Of a DNA stretch of 64,000 nt, positions 9,396-19,247 are shown piece by piece (the first letter of the stretch is position 1; each line of letters starts with the position of its first letter). The position numbers and the translations under genes are program-made. The notes under the pieces are model-generated. The model had not been told where the DNA came from. It searched no databases and saw nothing but the letters and a program-made list of their open reading frames with translations. This DNA comes from Flectonema sp. DT1601 (Eukaryota; Euglenozoa; Diplonemea; Diplonemida; Diplonemidae): contig OZ025805.1 in the NCBI GenBank assembly GCA_964019425.1, positions 1,092,001-1,156,000 on the forward strand, written 5' to 3'.

Positions 9396-10823
9396 ATGAT
9401 GGCGCAGGCCTTCGGCCAAAAGTCGCTCGCAATTCCTCACCCACCAAATATAACTGGATTCTCATCGCTAGCTAGGGGATCAATCACATTGAAGACGGCC
9501 AGTTCGAAACTTGGTAGCAGAACCGGATCAGTAATAGAAATGAGAGACGAGATTACAATAAAAAAGAGACGACTGACGTCAGAAGTTGAACGTCAACTTG
9601 TATTGCTAAAAGATGGCCTGGGTATCGCACGAGGTATGACTTTAAATACTGAAGAGAATCCTCACTCTGATGCGAAAGTAGAAGAAATAGCCAAAGCATT
9701 AGATGCCGTGAATATAATAATTCCAACACTTGAGAAATCTATTAAAGAATGTCTCGAGTTCTGTGGAACTGCTACGAAGAGACCGGCGCAGAATCAAAAT
9801 CCGATCAACCAAACCGCGCCTACGTCAACAGGGAAGGCGAAGGATGACGGACCTCAGGGGAAACTCGTCGCATCTGTGTACATGTTGTTAGAATCTTTGA
9901 CTTACAGTGCAAGAGCTGAACGAGGATCAGTTCTACTCAATAACGGTAAGAAATCTGACGAGTTGCAAGCAATCGCTGTAGTCGGTAATGCTGGAGTTCG
10001 CAGCAACAGTACCCGAGTACCTGTTTCAGTTGGTACAGCTGGAGGAGTCTACGCGAGTGGTATTGCTGTCAATCAGGCTGTCTCAACTGCTGAGAAAACT
10101 GAAGAGAGAATTCAGCAACTGCGAAACACATCGAAATTTAAAACACACTGCATGCTGTGCTTCCCCATCCCAAGTTTAAACGGACCAGAGACAGTTGGTG
10201 TAGTCCAACTACTAAATAAGAACAGAGGTTTAGATTCTTTTACTAACGATGATGAGCATCTCTGTTATGCCGCAACTCGTCTGTTGAGTTACCTTCTAAA
10301 GAGATATCCAGTCGATTGGCAAAACCAACAATTTAATCCTTCGAATATCCATTCTGTGATACCCTGGGAAGTTCCTGTTTCACAATCAGCTAAACAAGTC
10401 CCGTCTACAGTATCAAAACATGAAGCGAGAAGACTAATATTCAGAACAAATGTTTCCGGACAATACGTACGTCAAAAACTACTAATGGGAGACAGTGACT
10501 GCACACAACCATTAGGACCCTGTGTTACACTTAAGGAAGTCGATTCGTATATTCAGAACTTAGAAGAGTGTTGGCGACGAAGTGTTACTTTAAACATCGA
10601 CTATGAACGAGAACAAGACGGCAAACTATTTCAAATGAGAACTATGCGAGAAGCTACCAAACGTGATAAGGAACTCATCACATCTCTTCAAAACACAATA
10701 AATATGGACACAGCTGAGATGGATGGTCACCAAGACAGACTAAAAGATATCCAATCAGAACTAAAGCAACTCTCACAAATGAGGAAACAAATGAAAGGCC
10801 CGGAGTTCCCGTACGCTATCTAA
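9396..10823 (+). CDS. GAF-domain protein with C-terminal coiled coil, 475 aa
   Basis: Residues about 150-305 look like a GAF domain, a small-molecule or cyclic-nucleotide sensor fold. The strand SARAERGSVLLNN, the stretch AVNQAVSTAEK and THCMLCFPIPSLNGPETVGV followed by VQLLNKN are the typical GAF core and end motif. The N-terminal 50 residues are Ser/Pro/Thr-rich. Residues about 395-465 form a coiled coil (EQDGKLFQMRTMREATKRDK and following). There is no catalytic domain, so it is likely a scaffold or sensor; a cytoskeletal or flagellar location is only a guess. Single exon, starting at the first of two ATGs, 27 nt after a CTCTCAG acceptor-like site. Confidence 0.75.
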   Translation: MMAQAFGQKSLAIPHPPNITGFSSLARGSITLKTASSKLGSRTGSVIEMRDEITIKKRRLTSEVERQLVLLKDGLGIARGMTLNTEENPHSDAKVEEIAKALDAVNIIIPTLEKSIKECLEFCGTATKRPAQNQNPINQTAPTSTGKAKDDGPQGKLVASVYMLLESLTYSARAERGSVLLNNGKKSDELQAIAVVGNAGVRSNSTRVPVSVGTAGGVYASGIAVNQAVSTAEKTEERIQQLRNTSKFKTHCMLCFPIPSLNGPETVGVVQLLNKNRGLDSFTNDDEHLCYAATRLLSYLLKRYPVDWQNQQFNPSNIHSVIPWEVPVSQSAKQVPSTVSKHEARRLIFRTNVSGQYVRQKLLMGDSDCTQPLGPCVTLKEVDSYIQNLEECWRRSVTLNIDYEREQDGKLFQMRTMREATKRDKELITSLQNTINMDTAEMDGHQDRLKDIQSELKQLSQMRKQMKGPEFPYAI

Positions 10824-11044
10824 AGCTCTACTTGTTTTGTTTTAACTTTCTTATCCTTTTCAGGATGGATTTCTGTTATTACATTGTTTTGGTACTAAAT
10901 CAGTTGTAGTTATTGTTGGAAAGTTTCTATTGTTCTACTTCCTTTCCTCCAGGTAAGAAATATAATTAGGTTCCAGGAAACGTGAGTTGGAACGTATTAG
11001 TAGTAACTTCTAAAGAGCGACTCTTTTTCAACAGAACATAGGAA

Positions 11045-12577
11045 ATGGTTCGCCTAGCGGGATACGTCCTATTCGCTACGATATTTGGAAGTAGTGAAGC
11101 GATAACAACAACAGTAGTATCATGGGGTAGTTCTGTGTGGGGAGGAGATGCATCAACTGTATCTCATTTATTAAAAAACGTGTCGACTATTTACAGCTCC
11201 TCGAACTGCTTCGCTGCAGTCACAGAAAGCGGGAAAACGATAACGTGGGGAGCTGCAACATACGATCAAAGTACAGTAGCATCTTCACTTAAACATGAGA
11301 AGATTAAAACAATTCGACATTCGTTTGGGGCATTTGCTGCACTAACAGAAGATGGAAATGTTGTTTCGTGGGGATCTGGTGCTGATGGAGGGAACGCGAC
11401 GAGTGTCAAATCCCAAATAGCAAAAGTTAAAAGTGTTTTTGGAAACAGCCATTCATTCGCAGCGATACTACAAAAACACAAAAACATAACAGTTTGGGGA
11501 GGGGAATCATATGGCAATGTCAGTACTGTTGCTAACGTTCTTTCATCAAACTCTTTCAAAACGATTGCTTCCACGTCAACCGCCTTTGCTGCTCTCTCAA
11601 CAACGGGAAGTGTTGTCACTTGGGGAGAGTCAGAATGGGGAGGTGATTCCTCATCAGTTATATCAAAGTTAATGAACGTAATAAATATCTACAGCACTTC
11701 AATATCATTTACTGTCCTAAAGAATGATGGTTCTCTAATCGGATGGGGTGGTACAATTATTCAGCCTAACTTCAAGGCGACCGTTTCTATCATAAAGTCA
11801 GTTTCAAGTACTTACTACGCATACGCCCTACTACTATCTAATGGAACAGTAAGGACGTGGGGTGATGCTGTGAATCCTCAATTCGGAGCTGATAGCTCAA
11901 CTGTTTCTAAGGAACTTCGTAATATTAAATTAGTTATTGGAAATGACAGAGCTTTCACTGCGTTGACTTCTAAAGGTGAAATTATATGTTGGGGAGACGC
12001 TGCCTCTGGAGGTTTGAAACCCAAAAATATATCAAACGTAGTAAAACTATCGAGTACATCCTCTGCCTTTGCCGCAGTTAAGAAAGATGGAACTGTGATT
12101 TCATGGGGTAATCCTGGTCAAGGTGGGGATTCATCAACAGTATTAAAAAACCTTCAGAGGGTTGAGTATGTTGTTGGGAATGAAAACGCTTTTGTAGCAG
12201 TGACTGAGACGAGGTCAATCATTGCTTGGGGTGATCAGTTTCATGGAGGTGATTCTAGTTCTGTACAGAGATTGTTAAAAGGAGTTGAGAAGGTGTTTTC
12301 AACGGAAACATCGTTTGCTGTTATTCAAAATGGGATCACACCGACACTACCTCCGACTATCGCTCCTCCTCATCCGACTTCTCACCCAACCCCAACCCCA
12401 TCATCCTCAATACACTCTGGTAGTTGGTGGAGTTTGATTAAAATTATAATTATTGGTTCTGGTGCTGCAGTTTTATTAATATTGTTTTTAATTATTTACT
12501 GTTGTTGTTGTAAAAAGAGTAAGTCAAGTAAAGTGACTGATCATCTCATTCAAGATAGTGACCAGGAAGAACATTAA
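11045..12577 (+). CDS. surface protein with ten RCC1-like repeats, type I membrane, 510 aa
   Basis: A signal peptide (MVRLAGYVLFATIFGSSEA) is followed by ten repeats of about 38-44 residues, each opening with a VxxWG core (VVSWG, TITWG, VVTWG, IIAWG) and most carrying GGDSSTV and FAAV. This is the RCC1-like propeller repeat in the divergent style abundant in some protists such as dinoflagellates. After the repeats come a Pro/Thr stalk (residues about 425-450), one transmembrane segment (LIKIIIIGSGAAVLLILFLI), four consecutive Cys and a short acidic tail. The ectodomain with this topology implies a cell-surface adhesion or recognition role (inference). Repeat 6 is the most divergent and lacks the GGDSS part. 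Single exon. Confidence 0.85.
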   Translation: MVRLAGYVLFATIFGSSEAITTTVVSWGSSVWGGDASTVSHLLKNVSTIYSSSNCFAAVTESGKTITWGAATYDQSTVASSLKHEKIKTIRHSFGAFAALTEDGNVVSWGSGADGGNATSVKSQIAKVKSVFGNSHSFAAILQKHKNITVWGGESYGNVSTVANVLSSNSFKTIASTSTAFAALSTTGSVVTWGESEWGGDSSSVISKLMNVINIYSTSISFTVLKNDGSLIGWGGTIIQPNFKATVSIIKSVSSTYYAYALLLSNGTVRTWGDAVNPQFGADSSTVSKELRNIKLVIGNDRAFTALTSKGEIICWGDAASGGLKPKNISNVVKLSSTSSAFAAVKKDGTVISWGNPGQGGDSSTVLKNLQRVEYVVGNENAFVAVTETRSIIAWGDQFHGGDSSSVQRLLKGVEKVFSTETSFAVIQNGITPTLPPTIAPPHPTSHPTPTPSSSIHSGSWWSLIKIIIIGSGAAVLLILFLIIYCCCCKKSKSSKVTDHLIQDSDQEEH

Positions 12578-13044
12578 TAATCTCTTTATGATTATCGATG
12601 AACGTAATAAGGTATTTATTTAACATTCAGAGGATTCTTTTTGATATTTGTCAGCCCTCTTCCCTTTCAAGTGGGGTATTCGAGTGACGTTTTTTTTTTT
12701 TTTTTTTTTTTGCAATATTTTTATATTGTTTTTGTGGAAAAAAAAAAAAAAAAAAAAAAAAAAATCTCTTGTGTCAACTATGTCACTGTAAGAACTCGTC
12801 TTTCATTATGGTTTTCGGCATTCTTTCTTTTTGCACGTGTCAAGGCAAAAATGATGTTGATACCACGCTAACTTTTCTTGTTTCTAAAACTCTCCCAGTT
12901 CGTGTGTTGCATTCGACAGCTAACAATAAGCAAGTTCCTCGTTAAAGAGCAAAACACGTCAGCTTTTTACACACATCGGGAAGCTACTCTTTCGCAAAAT
13001 AGATAACATCTTTTTAATTTTGCGAATTTCTATTCTCCATAAGG

Positions 13045-13087
<43 letters not shown>

Positions 13088-13382
13088 CATTCTTTCGTCT
13101 TGTTTATTCTTTTTTTTTTTTTTGTTCTTCTCTTTATTTCCCGTATAGTCTCAAGCCAATGTCTATAAAAAGTTTCATTCGCTTTACCCCGGCGTAACTC
13201 TTTATTTAGATTCGAGATGTCAGAGAAAGTCTCTCGCTCAGATCTGACGAGAGCTTTTACTTATTTTCGTTAATAAGGTTGTTTGTTAAGATTGCTTTCG
13301 CTTTTTTTTTAAAAAAGTAATTCTTAAGCTGTCTGTATCTTCGATTCAATACTCCTTTTATTTCAAGGTGATATCTCTACAC

Positions 13383-13414
<32 letters not shown>

Positions 13415-13783
13415 GTCTTATAGACTCTTTACTCTACGTTAGTTTCAACTTGTGTTCAAAATCTCAATGTCGTTGTTGCTATTTGTTGTCACACTTTGTA
13501 CTTTAATTATTTTATACAATACAAAACTCACCAATTGCGTTCTCATCAGTTAACTGCATTTTTGGTTTCGTGTGTTTTTTGATGTTGTCTTTGTTGTGTG
13601 TTTGCGTTGATTTCTGTGATTATTTGTGGTGTTTTCATAACCAACATAAAGTTACATGTTACCTGATATCTACGTGTATTGTTTCTCTTTAGGTTTAGTT
13701 ATTCAGTCTGACGACCTTACTTAATTATTTTCGTTAAATGCAGGATGTTTATGGAGTAGAATGGTTAAAAAAAAACACATAAG

Positions 13784-13814
<31 letters not shown>

Positions 13815-13863
13815 GATAATTTTTCTCAACAATGAAAAAAATAATTTTTTTCTCCAGAAAAAA
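12578..13863. other. non-coding gap, long poly-T tracts and a strong hairpin
   Basis: About 1.3 kb dominated by T and A runs (near 12690, 12738, 13050, 13385, 13787). At 13225-13258 there is a strong inverted repeat: AAAG(T)CTCTCG, then the perfect palindrome TCAGATCTGA, then CGAGAGCTTT. A short GC-richer stretch (12880-13010) has no clear open frame. No tRNA fold is evident. Confidence 0.5.
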
Positions 13864-14658
13864 ATGACACTTTGTTTTAGTAAACATGTTGAAGAACAAT
13901 TTCATTTTATGGAATCGATGGGTTGTTGTATGAAGTTGTGGTCTAAGAAATTCTTTCTTCAACCAGACATCGCTCAAGCTGCTTGGCTAGATGTTTGTAG
14001 GAGAGCCTTAGACACTTCTGATGACGAATTAGTCGAAGCGGAGTCATTATTTAAATACAATGAAAATAATTTACGTCTTCTTACAATCAAACAAGAGATC
14101 CTCACAAGTGAGGAATTCCTACGTACTCTCTGCAACATCGAAGAAGCAGCTTACAGAAGAGAACTTGAACAGATAAATCTGTACAGTCATTCCATTGCTG
14201 TGCGATGTGTTGTCTTACAGAGTCAAGATGAGGAACGGATTAGAATTAAAAAACTTAATTATATTAGTGCTGGCATCTGTGACTTTCCTGAGATTGATTT
14301 TGTATCTCGTCTCAGAGTATCCCGTGAGGAGAGTTGTAAATTTAAAGCAATTTTGGAACTTCATACTACGATAAGGCCACCGTTGTTTTCTCGCGTTCAA
14401 AAACTTCTTCGAACGAGCTGTGCTTCAGAGTGGCCTAAAATTGAATCACCGCCACCAACACCACCAAAAATGTCATCTCCAACAACAAATAGAATTGTCG
14501 ATGACGCCACCACACGTGAGGAGAAGATCTGCTCGTCTGAAATCCGACTTCGAATGTCACTTTCACATGAGCAACGAAGAGCCAGACTTCAGCTACGACG
14601 CGAACATGTTTCTAATTTAGAAGTCATTAGCAGAAAGCTTCTCAGTAATGACACTTAA
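13864..14658 (+). CDS. orphan protein, 264 aa, helical
   Basis: The first ATG of the frame is at 13864, seven bases after a TCTCCAG acceptor-like site; codons upstream are low-complexity Phe/Lys without an ATG and are left out. The protein is mostly helical with acidic patches (DTSDDELVEAESLF) and a Pro/Thr-rich linker (SPPPTPPK near residues 197-205), and ends in a basic helix (SHEQRRARLQLRREH). No signal peptide or membrane segment. I recognise no family. Confidence 0.65.
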   Translation: MTLCFSKHVEEQFHFMESMGCCMKLWSKKFFLQPDIAQAAWLDVCRRALDTSDDELVEAESLFKYNENNLRLLTIKQEILTSEEFLRTLCNIEEAAYRRELEQINLYSHSIAVRCVVLQSQDEERIRIKKLNYISAGICDFPEIDFVSRLRVSREESCKFKAILELHTTIRPPLFSRVQKLLRTSCASEWPKIESPPPTPPKMSSPTTNRIVDDATTREEKICSSEIRLRMSLSHEQRRARLQLRREHVSNLEVISRKLLSNDT

Positions 14659-14991
14659 GTACTCCCTCGTTGTACGACAACAACTGCAGTGAATCGATTG
14701 AGGGATTCCACTGATTAGTATTGTGTTGTGTGAAAGTAGGTTTTTATTATTTACTTAAAGCACCGATTACCTTCTGACAATTATTATTGCGTGAGATTTA
14801 CATCTTGTGTCAAATCATTGGGGTTGTTCGTTTGAACTTTTTAATATTATTCTCATTTTTTTAAAAAAGGCAAATACCGATAACCTATACGGGACTGATA
14901 ACATAATTTTTCTATTTTTAAATTTCGTATAAAAAAAAAATAAATTTTATCTTCACAATTCAGAATTGCAACTTTTAATTGATAAGACGAT
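14659..14991. other. short non-coding gap
   Basis: 3' UTR and leader. An ATTCAG acceptor-like site ends near 14962, about 29 nt before the next ATG. Nothing else seen. Confidence 0.5.
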
Positions 14992-17338
14992 ATGGAGGCC
15001 GCCAACCTGGAGAGAAAGCTCCAACAGCAAAGTAGTAATAATGGAAAAGTAACTGTGCAAAAGGCACCGAGAGTAGGAAAAGGTGACAACTTATCAGTTG
15101 AGAGTGAGACAAGCAGAGCAATGCTTACTGGATTAGTTAATGTGTGGTGGATGACTAAAGTATTCACTGATGTTGATTTCAATCTAAAAGGAGACAATAA
15201 CTCAATTACAGTTTACGGAGCACCTGGTGGAGGCAGCAAAGCAGCTCTCCGACAACTTCGATGGATTTCAAGCCAATGGTGGGGACCGATCCCTTCAACT
15301 TTAGTCCTCACTGACATCGAGGATGAAATTTTAAGGGATGCCACTAAGAAAGCTGAAAAATTAGCAAAACTAGCGGAGCGTCATGAAGTGAAAGTGGGAA
15401 TTCCAAAAACTGCTCACAAAGGAGAAACATTAAAAATCAGAGGTACCTTTGATGGAATCTTCAGATGTGCTAATGAGATCTGTAAACTCCTCGGAGTGAA
15501 TGCTGATCGCAATAAGTGGTTTCTTATTAAAGCAGTTAATAATATTCCTGATGATGACGTCGACGCTGTTGTTCTTCAAGATAACTTCAACGTAGCTGTT
15601 TCTTCAGCTCCAAATACCTGCGTGTTCCTCGCTGGAACTGTTAAAGATGTTCAGGAGGGTGAGAATCACATTCGTTCAAGAGGTCCAAAGACTCATGTCT
15701 CCCTCGAAGCGTGGTCCCTCGAACTCGAAGCAAAAGAACAGCGGCTGAGAGAATGGGAGGAAAGGCTCACAGTTTTAGCTGCTGAACTTGAAAAGAAAGA
15801 ACAATCGGAATTACTTCACAACCTTACTAAATTAAAACTCGCATCTGATGTTGATGAGGAAAAGAAGGTTGCCGAGCAGCAGCAGCAACAACAACTACAG
15901 CTACAACAACAACAGCAGCAACAACAACAACATCAACAACAGCAACAGCAGAGTGTACCTGAGTCCAAGCCAGCCATGAACTCTTCGAATGTGACATTCA
16001 GTGCTACTAAACAGTCCAGAGAACCTCCTCCAAAGTGCGATTGGAAGAGCTATCCTGATCCTAAAACAAAAAGAACCTTCTTCTTCAACTCCGTCACCAA
16101 GGTTTCTACTTGGAACAAGCCAACTGAACTACAGGCTTATGAAGATTGGGAAGAAAAACAAAAAACAAAGCAGCAACAACCGCAAGAAGACGATGACGAA
16201 ATTACCGTTGTCAAACAAGCAACTCCTACAAAGCAGTGCGACCCTAGCATTTTGCAATTCTTAGAGGGGGCTGGTTTGAAGCAACATCAGCATCTATTCT
16301 GGTTTGTGTTTATCTTCTTACATATCTAGAGAGTTGGTTTTTGGAAACAGGTTTTAAAAAAAACAAAACAACAGCAACCTTCAATCGATGGAACAACTCC
16401 TTGGTCTACAATTCGACGAGCTACTGTCGCTTATCCCTGATGCGTCTATCAGAGGGATGTTTGTTAATGTTTGTAATTGGTTTTATTTATCTTTTGTTAC
16501 ACCTTTTCCGGAATTAATGCTACAATTAAAATACAAACAGGCCGTCGCAGAATCACAACAACATACACTACATCAGTCTCAGGCTCAGCATCAGCCGCAG
16601 GCTCAGCCTCAGGCGGCTACAGCAGTTCAAATGATGCCGCCTTCACAATTCGTTCCTGGTCAGCCGGTTGCACAGCAATCAGCACTTCCTATTCAACAGC
16701 AATTATTACAACAACAGATTCTTAGACAACAACTTATTCAACAACAGCTCCTCGTTCAGCAACAACAGCAAGCTCAACAGGGGCAACAACAGCAACCACA
16801 GCAGCAGCAACCACAACATCAACAACAGCAACAACAGCAACAGCAGCAGCAGCCAATCATGATTCTTCAACAGCAGAAGCCGAAGCAGCAGCAGCAACAG
16901 CAAAAGCAACCAAGACCGCAACAACAACAACAACAACAACAACAACAGCAACAACAGCAGCAACAGAAGCAGCAATATGGAGGCAATGAAATCCAACGGT
17001 TCCTCAAGCAGTTTAGTGAATCGGACAACGTCTCATCGCAACAGCAATCATCTGCTACTCCTCTTCCTGAATCTCAATTGAGTCAGCTATTTGCTAAAGC
17101 TACTCCGAAGCCAGAAAATGATGTTCAGCAGAAGCTTCAGGCTCTCTTCGTATGTTGTTAACTTGTGATGATGTTGTTTTATTTTTATTTTATTGAATTT
17201 CAAGTACAACACAACCAACAGGAGCAAACGAAAAAACCGAGCGGTCAAAAGGTTGAAAAGACAGCAACTTCAACAACTGTTTCAGACGACTCAGGAATCA
17301 ATATCGGGAATTGGTTTCAGCAAGCAAATGGCTCTTAG
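14992..17338 (+). CDS. Gln-rich protein with KH-like, WW and SAM-like domains, four exons, 709 aa
   Basis: Exons 14992-16301, 16375-16468, 16541-17149 and 17222-17338; introns of 73, 72 and 72 nt with GTTTGT, GTTTGT and GTATGT donors and ACAG acceptors. The joined frame is open to TAG at 17336. Residues about 30-240 resemble two KH-type alpha/beta modules (LKIRGTFDGIFRCANEICKL); weakly supported. After a short coiled coil comes a polyGln tract (about 298-322), then a WW domain (CDWKSYPDPKTKRTFFFNSV then TKVSTWNKP, about 349-382) with both Trp, then a SAM-like helical domain split across introns 1 and 2 (about 417-465). The rest is Gln-rich and low complexity. This combination suggests an RNA-binding assembly scaffold (inference). 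Intron 2 is 3n and stop-free, so its use needs transcript support. Confidence 0.75.
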
Positions 17339-17798
17339 TGTTGACCTTATGACTGTTATCCCTCACAAAATCCGTTAGTCATTCTGATCTGGTGATACAG
17401 ACTGAAGACGTCATCCCCTCAAATTATTGTTTTATTTAGTGCTTTTTTTACATTGTCAAACTATCGCCTCCCCCCCTGATAGTTTCTCGCCTTATTGCTG
17501 CCAACTAAATTTTGTTTGTGGAGAAGGAAAAAAAAAAAAAAAAAAAAAAACAGATCCCAAGGAAACAATACTGCGAGTCAAGTATTAGTTTTCATTCTTT
17601 TTCTCTATCTCGCTTCCCTTCCTCACTCCAATTTATTTATTTTTTTTGTCTCTCTTAATTTTGTTTCTAATAGTGCTACGGTCTAGGAAGGAATAAGGTC
17701 TCTCTCAGTCTCACTGAATGAGGCCTTACCAACATTGAGTTAGATGGGGGCACTGCGTATTACGTATTCTCTGGATACCTGGGAAACTGCGGGGAAAG

Positions 17799-17832
<34 letters not shown>

Positions 17833-19247
17833 CTTACATCTTTATTCTTTTTAAGGTTTTTATTATTAATTATTATTATTATTATTTTTTTTTTTTTTTT
17901 CCCCTCCTTTGCTGAGTCTTCACACTTTGCTGTTTACGATCAACGCACTATAAGTACTCAGCTGTGAAGCTCTCATTAAAAGTTGTGCTTTGTCAGTTCT
18001 TTAAGAAAGAGAATGATCAAAGGGTCTTTTATCGTTTTATTCTCTTTGTTATCTTTCTTCAAGTCTATCAGTGACAACCACCCTATCATCTATTTGGACA
18101 ATGGGTAAGTTGATAGCTATCACGATTTTGTCTTTTTAGATTCCCTTGGTGTTTTGATACTGCTTAGACTGACTCGGAATTGTTGCTATTTTTTTTTTTT
18201 TTTTTAAATTTTTTTGAAGATCATTATTTTATTAAAAACGTAGGGGACTCTTTTTTTTTTTTTTTTTTTTTTTTTTTGAAGTTTTTTATTCTCTGATACT
18301 AGCTGTTTGGCGAATGCCTAATTCAAATTCAAGCTGATCTAGTAAAGTAGGTACTCATACTTAAAAAAACTGCAACAAAAAGTGGGAAGGCAGAAAATTA
18401 GAGAGAAAAAAAAAAAGAGAGAAACTTCAATAATAGTAAGAGACTGAAAATCAGTCACAATGGAAAAATGAAAGAACAGAAAAAAAATAAAAATAAAAAA
18501 GTGAAAAATGAAAGAATTAAAAACAGTGATCGCAGTCTAAGAAAGAATTTCTGAAACACTGTTTTCTATAAAAAAAAGTTTTTTTTAAAAAAAAATAAAT
18601 AAAAAAGCAAGAGAGCTACAGCAAGAATCAGTGACAACGTAGTGTGGCTCTCATTAGGCCTTCTCGCTTGGACTTTGCTTTCCACTCTCAGTCAGCTTGT
18701 TAATTAATAATTGTGGGCTTCAGTAATTTTCCTGGGCCTGTTGAAAGATGGCATCCGTAGCCGTCGTTTTCCTCCCCGCCCTTCCTTCCTCCCACATATT
18801 TTTTAGTTTTTTTTTGTCAAGTGACTTTTTACTTAGTATTTTGGGGAGAGCGCTGACAGGTAGTTTTTTCTTCATTTCGGCCATCTTTCACGCGTTCAAT
18901 TCTTTTAATAATTTTTAAAAAAAAAAAAATAGAAATGAGAAAAAAATTTTAAGAAAAGATATCAAAATAAAAGCAACCCTTGCCCGGGACTGCTCACACA
19001 TAAATCGAAGAAATCCTTTTTTTTTTCTTCTTCTTTTTCCATTATATTCAACTAATAGATGTCGGGAAGGAAAATGAAACAAAAAAAATAAAGAAAAAAA
19101 AAAAACAAAAAAGAAAAACAGAATAATAAAATTCCCTCATTAATTGCTGGTAGCGATATTACTGTTACCCTGTTGAGCTTTTCCTGGCTTTTTTTTTGGC
19201 TTCCTAAGCTTCGTAAAATAAAATGAACAAATTTAACGATAATTATA
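17339..19247. other. non-coding gap, homopolymers and an inverted repeat
   Basis: Long A and T runs (near 17528, 17797, 17885, 18190, 18250) and purine-rich simple sequence at 18365-18610. A perfect 11-bp inverted repeat (TGAAAGATGGC at 18742, GCCATCTTTCA at 18880) encloses a GC-richer 130-nt segment and could fold as an RNA. At 18013 a short ATG frame encodes a signal-peptide-like stretch (MIKGSFIVLFSLLSFF) and reaches a possible GTAAGT donor near 18103; I do not call it a gene. Confidence 0.45.

Noticed and set aside
16459-16540. Alternative donor for intron 2 of the WW/SAM gene
   Set aside because: Using the GTTTGT at 16459 shifts the frame to an early stop; 16469 keeps it open.
16706-16996. 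Minus-strand poly-Leu frame
   Set aside because: Antisense shadow of the polyGln tract of the WW/SAM protein.
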